Of a DNA stretch of 64,000 nucleotides, positions 23,070 through 34,700 are shown piece by piece. Position numbers and translations under genes: made by a program. The stretch spans positions 35,316,501 through 35,380,500 of the forward strand of contig NC_092568.1 of assembly GCF_037975245.1 (NCBI RefSeq), written 5' to 3'. Under the pieces are notes generated by a model. The model did not search any database. It saw only the letters and a program-made list of their open reading frames with translations, and was not told the DNA's origin. Source of the DNA: Apostichopus japonicus. Taxonomy: Eukaryota > Echinodermata > Holothuroidea > Aspidochirotida > Stichopodidae. The first letter of the stretch is position 1; every line of letters starts with the position of its first letter.

Positions 23070-23640
23070 ACCGTAAACTTTAAGAAGCGCTGAATCTCAT
23101 TCAACCTGTTTACTAGTTGTTCAAGTTCCTGAGGTGAACCGTCGTAAAGCAATAGAATTTCATCTCTATAGCGAAGCCATTTTAAGATTTTATTATCTGT
23201 CGGTAAAATCTGGTTTTCCAGTCTATGCATGACGATATCACAGATTTCCGGAGAGGCTTGGCTACCCATGGCGCAACCGATCTTTTGTAGATAGAATTGG
23301 TTATTGAACTCGAAACAGTTTCTTGTTAAAAATAAGTTCAATTAGTTTGCGCATGGATATGGAAGATATTTTATTTATTTCATATTCGCTTTTTTCCGCC
23401 TTTTCATAGACTTATTGACATATATCTAAGGCCTCCTCTTGGGGAGTATTGGTATACATGGCGACGACATCGAGTGTAGCAAGTACTACTGCTTTTGGTA
23501 ACGGGGTGGCTTCCACAATTTTCAGAATGTGATTTGTGTCTTTCATACAGTACTTTGTTTTAATACAATAGGAAGCAAGAAATAGTCGACAAATTCCGAT
23601 ATTTTTTTCGGTCGGTGATCCGTTTCCGCTTATTATCGGG
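23070..23640 (-). pseudogene. PLE reverse transcriptase fingers/palm fragment
   Basis: The reverse-strand frame starts directly after the inverted end with GPIISGNGSPTEKNIG, then TPLPKAVVLATLDVVAMYTN (RT motif A), a stop near 23400, and after a gap IGCAMGSQASPEICDIVM and the catalytic-box region WLRYRDEILLLYDG. Typical PLEs have a D-D pair (YIDD-like) here, so the second Asp is replaced by Glu and the copy is probably inactive. It ends in FLKFTV, where the CACTG-ended transposon is inserted. The N-terminal third of the protein is absent. Confidence 0.85.
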
Positions 23641-23984
23641 CCCTCCCTTAAAAATACTTCAGGTTCTTGGCGACTACGTTGCGTTAGATAGTGTAAAACC
23701 GCCTACACCCCCCTTTCATTAATAAGTATATCATAATTATCTCATTGAATATATCTTGTTTTATGTTTTTTCTTGGGGTGAATCTGGTGTCATAATTTTC
23801 GCGCAAAAGAAAAAACGAATCGACGCAATAATAGTGTATCCATTGTACATGCACTGTTGAGCGTTGTTAAATACGTGTCTATCGAGAGAAAATATGTGCA
23901 CAAAAAAGCGTGTCTGCTACGTTTCTGGTTTTTCTAGTTTTTGGCGAAATGTTTCACCATTTTGCATATAAGCACTCACAATTA

Positions 23985-24125
23985 ACCAAAAATTTCCAAG
24001 GGGGAGGGGGACAAGCCCTCCCCCTAGACCCCTCCCCCAGGACGCAGATCACTAAAGTGCTACCATCGGGATGTCGGGCCCCCCCCCCCCCCCTTTCTCA
24101 AAATCCTGGATCCGCCCCTGATATG
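23985..24125. mobile_element. G/C-tract hAT-like end fragment
   Basis: Contains the same block of CCAAGGGGGAGGGGGACA-like and CCCCTAGACCCCTCCCC-like sequence as the elements at 12420 and 35655. It ends in the complement of CAGGGGCGGATCCAGG. A matching left end and duplication were not found, so it is probably truncated. Confidence 0.45.
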
Positions 24126-24329
24126 CATGTGGTACACGTTGAACGGTGTCTACATTCTAAGGCTATTAGAGAGTACATGATAGATGTTTTATAGGTTTCA
24201 TTTTCAATTCAGAGGTCTCTGGCTCGATTCCCGTACAAAATTTCTGTGTCATGTCGTAAAATTAACCATAAATTATTTGCTCTATTCTAAGTTTCATTTT
24301 ACTTACATACACCCTACATACATACACCC

Positions 24330-24996
24330 CAACGAGGTAAATGAATCTGGAGAAACTATCACACAGTAAATACGTGAGTACGCGCGTACCATGTATGGAG
24401 GGTCATGTGATGTGTTCCAGGGTGGTACTAATATACTACTCTCTCTATTACGCATGATGATTTCACCCAACTAGTACGTAAATGTGTTTGCGTGCTTAGG
24501 GCAGCAGACGACACCCGTTACCTAGCAATAACCGTGTCTGTAGCCTAACGCGATATCTATATTCCCGTCGAGCAGCATTAGGCTCTGTTCCATGGAGAAT
24601 TCCGTAGTTGCACTGAACTAAACATTTCCCCACATTTCCCATTTCTACATTCACTTATAGCGTGTAGTAATAACGTTAGGCCATATGAGACAAAGCTTGC
24701 CCCTAGAGCTGTGTTAATAAGTAAGATTATGTAGAAAGCCTGCCTTCATTCAAGAGAATAAGGTTGAACGTTAGCATATTAGCACTATTTCGTAGGCCTG
24801 AAGTACCAGTACCTTCTTATGCCGTTAGTTCCCATGTCCGAACCGACCAATCTTTCACGAAGTCACTAACACTGTTCTCGAACTGCTACAGAGAAATATC
24901 AGTATAGTACCACCCTGGAACACATCACATGACCCTCCATACATGGTACGCGCGCACCCAATTGACATGAATCCTCCAGATTCATTTACCTCGTTG
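24330..24996. mobile_element. Foldback hAT-like MITE upstream of XPD
   Basis: A 667 bp segment with long inverted arms of about 105 bp. The left begins CAACGAGGTAAATGAATCTG and includes ACCATGTATGGAGGGTCATG; the right is its complement. A perfect 8 bp duplication ATACACCC flanks it (24322-24329, 24997-25004). The end sequence CAACG fits the hAT terminal pattern YARNG. No coding sequence. It ends 149 bp before the XPD start codon, so it may lie in or beside that promoter. Confidence 0.85.
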
Positions 24997-25145
24997 ATAC
25001 ACCCTACAATGCCGAAGGAATTGTGCAACTTGCGGCAAACGAATGATGAATAATTTGTCTTATATTATCGCAAAGACCTGCTAAGCTGGCAATCGATGAC
25101 AGAAAATTTAAATTTTTGAATGCGTTTACCTTATAAGGAACGAAA

Positions 25146-25150
25146 ATGAA
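25146..25150 (+). CDS. ERCC2: XPD first coding exon (ATGAA only)
   Basis: The bases ATGAA are followed by a consensus donor GTGAGT (25151). Exon 2 starts with A-CTC-GAT after CAG, so the joined codon is AAA (Lys) and the protein begins MKLDVDGL, as in other XPD proteins. The phase fit and the absence of another in-phase candidate support this start. The 5' UTR and promoter are not resolved. Confidence 0.85.
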
Positions 25151-28100
25151 GTGAGTTTAAACGTGCTTCAGTTGAACAATAGACTTCGACAAAAGCACTT
25201 GTCTGTTTCTATATAACACATTTATTGGACCAGTTTTGCGAACTGTGCCTTCTTATTAAATTCAGTGCAACGGTAGGCCTACCACTACCAGCCATAGATC
25301 CATATAAACCTTACATAGGCCTACTTCAAAGAATTGAGCTACACCTGAATGGTCTATTACTATACAACAGACATGACAATTTAAACAAATGGGGGTGTGG
25401 TTGTAGCTAATACAGATGTTGCAACATCAATTAATAAAAGCCAGGACTCAGGAGCCCCTGAGTGTTACTTAGTGTTACTAGCCTGAGGCCTACACAGTTA
25501 CAGTACACAGTGTTCTGTCATTGCTAAGAACATGCAGGAAAGTTAATGGACAGGTCTATTACAATTATAATACTGCGTTTCCTTAGAAGTTCCGTAACAT
25601 TTCTGTTAAATTTGGTTTGCCAAAACTTCGTTAAATTATCTCCCATTGTGGAATTTGTGAAATTTCATGCAAAGATACTTCAACATAAAAATCTCATGAA
25701 GCATATTTTTCATGAGAAGTTTGTAAGTGGGGCATTTCATGGTTAGGCTTGTTGGGCTGAAGACATAAATGCACATCTGCCAGTTACTAAAATGTATTCA
25801 TAGGTGACTAAACAATAGTGTTTGGGGTGAAAATATCACATGCATTGGTTTTCGCAATGCAATTGTAGGATATTAGTTAAGGGATAATATAGTATGTAAC
25901 ATACATTGTAACATTAGGCTTTTGAACGCCCATAGTATAGATGCTTTGATGTTGAACGTGCAAGGAAGGGGTACAGTACCTGGGGGGAACTGACCGAAAA
26001 TTGGAAAAAGGTCACCCTGGAGCAAATGTGTGGGCAGACACCATCACTAATACCTGTACTATAGGTCTAGCTTGTATGGAATTCCAATGCAAAGCCTACA
26101 CAGTACATGATGTAACAGTGTTGGTCCAGCATAAAACAAACCATTTCAAGTACAAAACCATAAAACAAACCATAGTCAAGCCTTTAAAACTTAGGCCAAT
26201 GATGTGAATCTAGCCTATGTGACAGTAATAAGGTACGGAATTACTTATGACGCTATAGGAGTCACTCTGAACCCAGTTTAATTGTGAGATTGATGTCAAA
26301 GAGTTTAGGATACCTCTTTGAACACTGAGACCCTGACACTTTGTCTTGTGCAGTTTTTTCTACATGGTTGGTTAATTTGTTTTTTCTTCTCAGACTCGAT
26401 GTGGATGGTCTGGATGTTCTCTTCCCGTATGAGTTCATATATCCTGAGCAGTTTATGTACATGAGAGAACTGAAGAGATCCTTAGATGCTAAGGTAAAGT
26501 TGCTATAAAAGCTTTGAGCTTCTAAGGATACACTGAAATTTTCTAGGCCTGACGAGAATGGGTTAGGAGGAGGGGAGGTGAGGGGGAATTTGGGGCTGGA
26601 GAAAAATAAGATAAAGGTTTCCCATCCTCCCCACCCTAACTTCCTCCCACCCCCATCCCATCCCCCATCCCAAGAAAGAAATGAAAAGAGAAGAAAGTAC
26701 AGGACATGTAATGTTACCAAAGAAAAATATTCAAATCCTTGCAGGTAATAAGAAATTCAATTATTCATTCTATAAAATAATTGAAAAAAAGGAAAGTATA
26801 CATGCTGTATTACCAAGGATAATAATCAAGTTTGAATGTAATAAGAAAATTAATGAAATTGAACAAAACCCCACATATTCACTTTTTCACTGTACTTCCA
26901 TACAGGGTCATTGTGTGCTTGAAATGCCATCGGGGACTGGCAAGACAATATCTCTGCTCTCCCTGATTGTTGCTTATTTGCTGAAGCACCCCCTCGAACT
27001 GACCAAACTGATTTACTGCTCCCGAACTGTCCCTGAGTTGGAGAAGGTGAGAGAGCTAAGTACAAACACTGCTACAGTAAAGGCCTATTTCCCAAACTGA
27101 TAGCTTCTGCATAGGATACTGTGAAATGCTGCCTATAAATTTTTCCTTGTTGCAAAGAGTGTTTGTACTTTATCAATTACTATATTAACTGTGTAAAACT
27201 AAGCGGGCCTGTCAGAGTGTGTTTACTTTATAGATTATAATTACTCACTAGTGAGTGGAAAGTTGTAGTAATAAATTTACCGTTAGACAAAAGGAAGAGA
27301 ACTGGCAACTTGAAAATTCACAAAAGTTATTGTATTTTGTTGACTTAAATTCGAATTTTTGAAAATGTTGGGAAAATGTTGGATTTGAAGTTGTTTTCAT
27401 TCCAGAGATCTGAAGGGATTGTATCTTCTCTCTTTGGTAGAGAATAAATTTGTGTTCATATTTTGTGTAGCTATACGGAAGCTTATGATTTTGGTTTTTT
27501 CTTCTTTTGAATATGTTGATTATGCTCAAATTTGCTCACATCTATGATCCGTCTCTGAAGGTCGTCGAAGAATTAAAACTGCTGATCGACTACTATGAGC
27601 AAGAAACCGGAGAAAAATCAAACATCTTGGGTCTGGCTTTGAGTTCCAGAAAGAATCTTTGCATTCACCCGGAGGTAAGCATACAAATGAAAGTGAAAGG
27701 ATAGTGAGTATCGCAAGAAAAGGTGTTTTATATTGTTTTAGGAAAAAAAGTTAAAAGGTGATATAAATAAATTGATATCTGTGTTAGGTTGTACAAGAGG
27801 TGAATAATCTTGTTTTGTACTCCAGTTTTCTTGTTGCACACCATTTATGTAGAAAAATTAGGGAAAGAGAATTATTTTTGTCCTATGTAACCTTTTTAGA
27901 ACATTTTCTTGCAGTAACTATTTTCCACTTTCAGTGTATTCTGGGTCACCCAAAAAAAACTTTACTGTGATGGTGGTAATGATGCAGGGCTGATTTTTTT
28001 TTATTTGTATGAGTAAGGTGGTAATCATCTGAGATTAATTACAACCTTTTGGACAATTTGAAGGGCTCTTCCAAGTCTCTGAAGGTCATTGTTCATTAAA

Positions 28101-28738
28101 ACATACTTTTTACGTTTTTTTTTAGGTCAAACCCACATCCTAATATCATTTATTTATTGTGAAGATATTAACTTCCTAAATTTGATGGAAGTTATGCATG
28201 AAATCCATGCATCTGGAAAGATTGCAGAGTTAGGGATGTCATCATGGTAATTAAGTTGACTAATTTTAAATTTTTTACTTTGAAATTTACAGTACGTACA
28301 AATTATTTAACCACTGAGTATAATCAAATTATGGTATCCTTTAGTGCAGGCAAGTCCCATACTGGGGAAATTCTAAACTGAAGGCAATATAATGAGAACT
28401 ATTAAAGCAAACATTTTCAAGTGTATCACATTTCAGGGAAAAAATCAACAACAATATTATAATGAGAGAAAGTACAGATTAAACAATATTATAATAAGAA
28501 AGTAAAGATTGAAATTGGAGCACAACTGCCATGATGGCATCACAGACCAACTGCTAAGATCCACTTTCTAGAAAAAGGAACTATTTATCTAGTATAAATA
28601 GTTTAATTGAAACAAAGCATAGCTAGAGTAATTTACGGTAATGAAACGATTAACCGTGTGAACTGTGGAAGGTTTTCCTCTTCTTTGTAAACTCACATTG
28701 TGATGAATGACCTGGTCAAACTGATGGTTTACTACAAC

Positions 28739-28776
<38 letters not shown>

Positions 28777-31700
28777 TCTCTTTAACAGCCAATATTGAAA
28801 TTACACTTGGCAAGGGGGCAAGAGCCTGGCATCATGTGACCATTTTTGGGATCATTTTAGCATATTTTTCAGAAATACTGATTCTCTTTTCAGTCAGTTA
28901 AATATTAACCACGCTCATTTACAAAAGATCAGAAACCTTTGAATTCTTCCAAGAAGACAAGCAGGAATGCGTCTTTCTCTTATAGAGTCATGTTTGATGT
29001 TCATCTACCTTGTGTTGAACTGACAAATGGATTTTAGTCGGTAAGAATTCACTATGTATGATTATTGTGTGTCTCTTTCAACGCAGGTTTCAAGGGAAAT
29101 ATACGGAAAAGCAGTGGACAGTAAGTGTCACAGCTTAACCGCATCCTACATTCGAGAGAAGAAAGAAAAGGACCCTAGCGTACCTGTTTGTGACTTTTTT
29201 GAGGTATGGTTAATAAAACCCAAGTACAAGCTTTATAAATCCCACAGTGTAGTTATATCTGATTATTAAAATTGGATATATTTGGAATTTCATTTGTAAC
29301 ATTGTTTGTCCTGCTGGAGGAGTTTAAGTGAAAAACAGGTTAAGGTTAAGGTGGAAACACTTGGTAAAGCGCACATTACTGTAAAAACACTCAATGGCGC
29401 TGAACAACAAAACAATTATAAAAACGATTTCTTAAATAAATGAGTCTTTAAAGCAGCTTTAAAAGTTCTGATGGTCTTCGAATTTCTTGTGTCGACGGGG
29501 AGAGCGTTCCAAAGTCTAGGGCCAGTGACGCTGAAAGAGCGGCCTGCGAAACATTTGCGGCGTGTGAAAGGAACCTTGAGAAGAATGCCCTTTGACGAGC
29601 GTGTTGAACGACCAGGTGTCTTAATTTCCAGCAACTCGGACAAATAAGCTGGTGCTGAATTATGTATACACTTATAAACGAGGAGGAGGATCTTGTACTC
29701 AGCGCGGACATTAACGGGGAGGATGTGCAGCTCCTTCAATGCTGCGGAGGCACTATCATATTTTGATCTGCCGAGAATAATTTTAGCCGTGTAATTTTGG
29801 ATCCTTTGTAGGGGATGAAGTGTGGAGGCCGGGAGGTTGATAAAAAGACCATTGCAATAGTCCATATGAGAGAAAATCGTGGCATTTGCAATTTTGAGAC
29901 ATGTCGACTTGTCCAAATATTTCCGGATCTTCTTCAGATTAAACATGGCGAGGGCTGATGCACGAGCTTTCATGGAAATATGATGTTTGAGATTGAGGGT
30001 TTCATCCAAGTAAACACCTAGTAGCTTCACACTATGGGTACGACGGACAGGAGTGTCCCCAATGGATAAAACGTCTGTATTGCACTTTGGTAGTTGGTGA
30101 TTGCTTCCGAAAACGATAAACTCCGATTTTTCATCATTCATCTTAAGACGGTTAAATTGCATCCAGAGTTTCACATTTTCTAGAGTTGATGAAAGACCCC
30201 TGATTGACTCAAATTCTGAAGAAACATCTCCGGGTTTAAAACTAGAGTAGATACTGTGGTCATCGGCGTAGCCAATGAGGAATTGGTCATCACTGATACA
30301 TGTGTTCATTGTGCTAGTATAGCAGGTGAAATATACTGGTCCATTTATACTACCCTGTGGTACAGAGAAATTGACCTTCATCGGCGTAGAAAGTGATTTG
30401 TTTATACAAACAGCGAATTGTCTCTCAGATAAATACGACGATACCCATTTTCTAGCTACCCCGTGAACTCCGAAGCACTTCTTGAGAATGTCCAATAACA
30501 GCTGGTGGTTGACTGTGTCAAACGCGGCACTCAAGTCCATTGCGGCAAATGGAGTTAATAACTGGCGCTCCATATTGCACATGATATCATTATATAATTT
30601 CAGTAAGAGTGTTTCCGTACTATGGTTGGCCCTGTATGCACTTTGATACGGAGGAAGGAGACCGTGATTCTCGATGTGTTCAGTAAAACTAATCAGAGAG
30701 GCCTTCTCCACTATCTTTGAAAGGAAGGACAGATTACTAACCGGGCGATAGTTCTTCTTTATATGATCGAGGTTAGTTTTCTTCAATAGTGGTTTGACAA
30801 TAGCTTGTTTCCAGTCAGGGTGAAAATTACCAGTGGAGAGCGATGTATTAATTATTTTGCAAAATATAGGAGCAAATATGTCATAATGTTCTTTGACAAG
30901 AGACGATGGCAAGGGATCAAGCTGGCAAGTCGTAGGCTTTGCATTACGAATGAGTGCTGTAGCCGTCGATACATCAATGGTAGAAAATGAAGCAAAAGGT
31001 GGTACGCTCATCTCGGGTGGGATGAAGATAGGATGGTGCTCGAGCTCATTCCGGATGACATCGACCTTGTTATAAAAATACGTGGCAAAGTCACCAGCCA
31101 GCTGATCGTCTGACACACCCTCCGGTAGAGGATTGGTCTTTGTACTGCCAGTAATATAAAACAAAGCACAAGGAGTACACAGGTACTTGAACAACTCCAC
31201 CCCCCCCCCCTCCCCCTCTTGCCCTTCTCCTCTAATCCCTTGGTCTCTCAGGTTCCAAATAGAAGAACTGCATATACGTACCACTTGTCCTCAGAAGAGG
31301 TGGCAATACATTTTGTCAGTTTTAAAATGAACTGATTTTGCTCTGGCTTTTGTGAAAAGTTTCAGGTATGATCAACAGAACTTGAAATTGTTTGCCTTCT
31401 GCATCTTGGAGATGTGGGAACCTTTGCTATTAATGTCACATGATTTCTTTATGGAAAGTGCAACATTCTGTATTATATTGATTTATTACAAAACTTGTTA
31501 ACTGTTTGCATGTTAACTGTTGAGTGATACATACAGTGATAATAATAAACCGAAAATGCCTTAACCTTGTATTTTATCAGATTTCATATGAGAACTGACC
31601 ATCTTGGATGAGAGTAAACTTCCCTACCCTCCTCACCTCCACACCTCTCCACCTCCCCACTCCAAACTGAGACCCAACCACCCATGATTAAATGAACTAT

Positions 31701-34700
31701 TGAAAGTATGAAAAGAGACATAAATATTTTTGTTTAGTCACATGAATGCAATGTAATTTTTATTCTGCATATTTAAATGACATGTTTCAATTAACTATAC
31801 TGAGTTCTTTCACCTTTTTCGACAACAGAAATTTGACGGTTTTGGAAGAGAATCAACGTTAACATCTGGAGTGTACAATCTCGATGACCTTAAGGATGCT
31901 GGGAAACAAAAAGGCTGGTGTCCCTACTTCTTGTCTCGATACACAGTGAGTTGCGAGCAACCAGAACTTTACTTCATTTTCAATTCTCTTTGTAAAACAG
32001 TAGTACCAGCTCAAAGCAACAGTTCTAAACAATAGCATGTAAAACAGTAGTAACAGCTCAACGAAACAGTAACAGTTCTAAACAGTAGCATGTAAAAGCA
32101 GTACAAGAGCTCAAGTCAACAGTAACAGTTCTAAACAATAGCATGTAAAACAGTAGTAACCGCTCAAAGCAACAGTAACAGTTCTAAACAATAGCATGTA
32201 AAAACAGTAGTAACAGCTCAAAGCAACAGTAACAATTCTAAACAATAGTATTTAAAAGTAGTAGTAACAGCTCAAAGCAACAATAACAGTTCTAAGCAAT
32301 AGCATTTAAAAACAGTAGTAACTGCTCAAAGCAACAGTAACAGTTCTAAACAATAGCATGTAAAAACAGTAGTAACCGCTCAAAGCAACAGTAACAGTTC
32401 TAAGAATATAGCATGTAAAACAGTAGTAACCGCTCAAAGCAACAGTAACAGTTCTAAACAATAGCATGTCAAAGCAGTAGTAACAGCTCAAAGCAACACT
32501 AACAGTTCTAAACAATAGCACTTAAAAGTAGAAGTAACAGCTCAAAGCAAGAGTTTTGTAGCAGACCTCATGCAGGGTTCTGCCGCTGCCGGTCGGCGCC
32601 GGTCGGGCCCGACCAGCACGCTGAATTACCGACCGCCACAATCTGCCTGAGTGACTTTTCCGACCGGCACTTATTTTCGATAGGAACTCCAAAAAACAGC
32701 TCCATAGCCGGAGGGTCGAACGTACAGAAACAATCTGTTTGAGACTAGGGGAAATCCAGTTCATAACTGTTCAAAATATCCAACACATCACAGTGTCATA
32801 CTTAGGTGTTAGACAGGGGATGAGCTCACAGTTGTTTGGCAAGGTACCGTGGTAGTTGGGTAGGGTAATTATGTGATATCCTTTCAATGGACCGATTTCA
32901 TAGGCCCGATGTTGAATAAATGAGAGAGAATACATAATTCATTATGATTCGTCTTTACTTGGGAGTGGACTCTCACTCACTGTCCATCTGGCTGGTCTGT
33001 ACTCTGGTGCTCCAGATATTTGTCCTAACTTTTTTCATTAATTATGAAAAATTCCAGATATGAGATCTCATTTCAAAGCTGTCTACATGTGGCTCAGAAT
33101 ACTCGGGAAGGGCCGTTTCCGGCCATCTGGAGGTTTCCAAAACCCAAAATTTTCTTCTACGCTCCGCGCCAACCGATGGTAGCGCTCCGCTTAGATAGTC
33201 CTGCCGGCACTCAATACACCCTGGCCAGAACCCTGCTCATGGTATTGATTAAAGAGAGTATTAGTATATTACTAATTCCATTGTGTCTTTCTGTTTATCT
33301 CAGATTGGTTATGCAAACATTGTGGTTTACAGCTATCACTACCTCCTGGACCCTAAAATAGCTGAACTTGTTTCCAAAGAGCTGTCCAAGGAATCGGTGG
33401 TTGTGTTTGATGAAGCACATAACATAGGTAAGAACAACTCTGGGAGATTAAGAGAAAAAGTATGTTATCACTTAAAAACGAGTTGGTTTATAATATTTAT
33501 TTGAATGTGTGTTGAGAATTTGCTTTATTGTTTATGTCATACATTATATCATGAAATGGCTAGAATCATGGGTTATAATAATGTAACTTTTTATATAACT
33601 GCTTTCTATAAATAAGAGGGTGAGGCAAACCTTGTCTTGTGGGCAACATTTTCCAGTGGGGCATCAGTTCCTCTAGAACAATTAATACCAACAGTTAAAA
33701 CACCAGCACCCTCTGTGGAAGACCCTGTCAGTAATTGACATGCATTCTATTATTAGGCTATCGTTAGAAGGATAATGCAGAGAAAAGTTATTTTTGATTG
33801 ATATAAAAGAAGAACACATTCTAAGCATCCTAGTGAAATTGTACATCCAATTTAAATTGAAAATTAATTAAAATGGTCTCAGATTGTAACATGAGTGAAC
33901 TTGAAGCAAACAAGTGTGATGCATAGTTGTAGTTTACTGACAGCAATATGTTTTTAGCTTGACTTCATTATTTATCACTTTATTATCTTGATCTTGGATT
34001 GGAAAGCGGTCCGACTCTACCTAATGGGATGTGAAGGATATACCAGTGAATGAAGCGTATTCATACTGAGAATGCAGTCAAATTTGTTTGATGTACAAAA
34101 TTGTAATGACATTTTGGAGAAAAACAATCAAACAAATTTGTTAGTGTGCTTCTATGGCAGCACAACTGTTTGCTTCAAGTTCACTTCTGCTGTAAAATGT
34201 GTCAACTTCATTTGTTGTTTATCTCAAAAATGGTAATACATAGGAATTGAAAGCAAATTTCACCAGTATTATAATATATATGTTCCTCTTCCATCCTTCA
34301 AATGTACATATGCCTCTAAAATATCTGTCACTAATGTCATCACTCTGAACCAAATCAATATAGATGAAAACCAAACGCCCACTAAAGTCCTTTTTGTTTC
34401 TTTCATAGACAATGTCTGTATTGACTCCTTGAGTGTGCACATCACTAGAAGAAGCCTTGATAAAGCATGCAACAACATTGAAACCTTGAAGAAAAAAATT
34501 GACAGGTGAGAGGAAATAATTAAAAAGTTTATTGTTCCCTGCCCGAAATTTATTGGCAAAATTCCTTGTGAAGTTTTTTTTTTCAGCCTTAAATAGTTTA
34601 CCAAAATAGTTTCATTTTCTGTAAGTGACAGTAAGTGACAAAATTCCTTATGAATTTGTTTTTTTCAACCTTAAATAGTTTACCAAAATAGTTTCATTTT

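Larger units (their letters stand above)
11165..23723 (-). mobile_element. Nested Penelope-like element (PLE) complex
   Basis: Ends of about 84 bp are inverted copies: the left starts AATGAAAGGGGGTGTAGGCG, and the right (23640-23722) is its reverse complement. A roughly 19 bp direct repeat with one mismatch flanks the whole (11146-11164 and 23724-23742, AAGTATATCATAAT...). Reverse-strand pieces of one PLE protein occur in order: RT fingers and palm (about 23640-23070), RT thumb and linker (17971-17527), then more linker (11649-11490). A hammerhead-like motif at 11359-11409 lies near the 3' end. Insertions separating the pieces are a CACTG-ended transposon (17974-23068), a hAT-like element (11658-12550) and a LINE (12864-16914); part was also tandemly duplicated. 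The N-terminus is missing: the inverted end abuts RT directly. Inverted terminal repeats are known for Penelope. Confidence 0.75.

Noticed and set aside
24190-24235. tRNA-like B-box (GGCTCGATTCCCG)
   Set aside because: No A-box at tRNA distance and no cloverleaf could be drawn.
26262-26720. 152-residue reverse-strand frame
   Set aside because: Antisense to XPD exon 2 and a C-rich intron stretch; no recognisable domain.
33044-33361. 105-residue open frame
   Set aside because: A hAT-like element end running into XPD exon 7 in a different frame.
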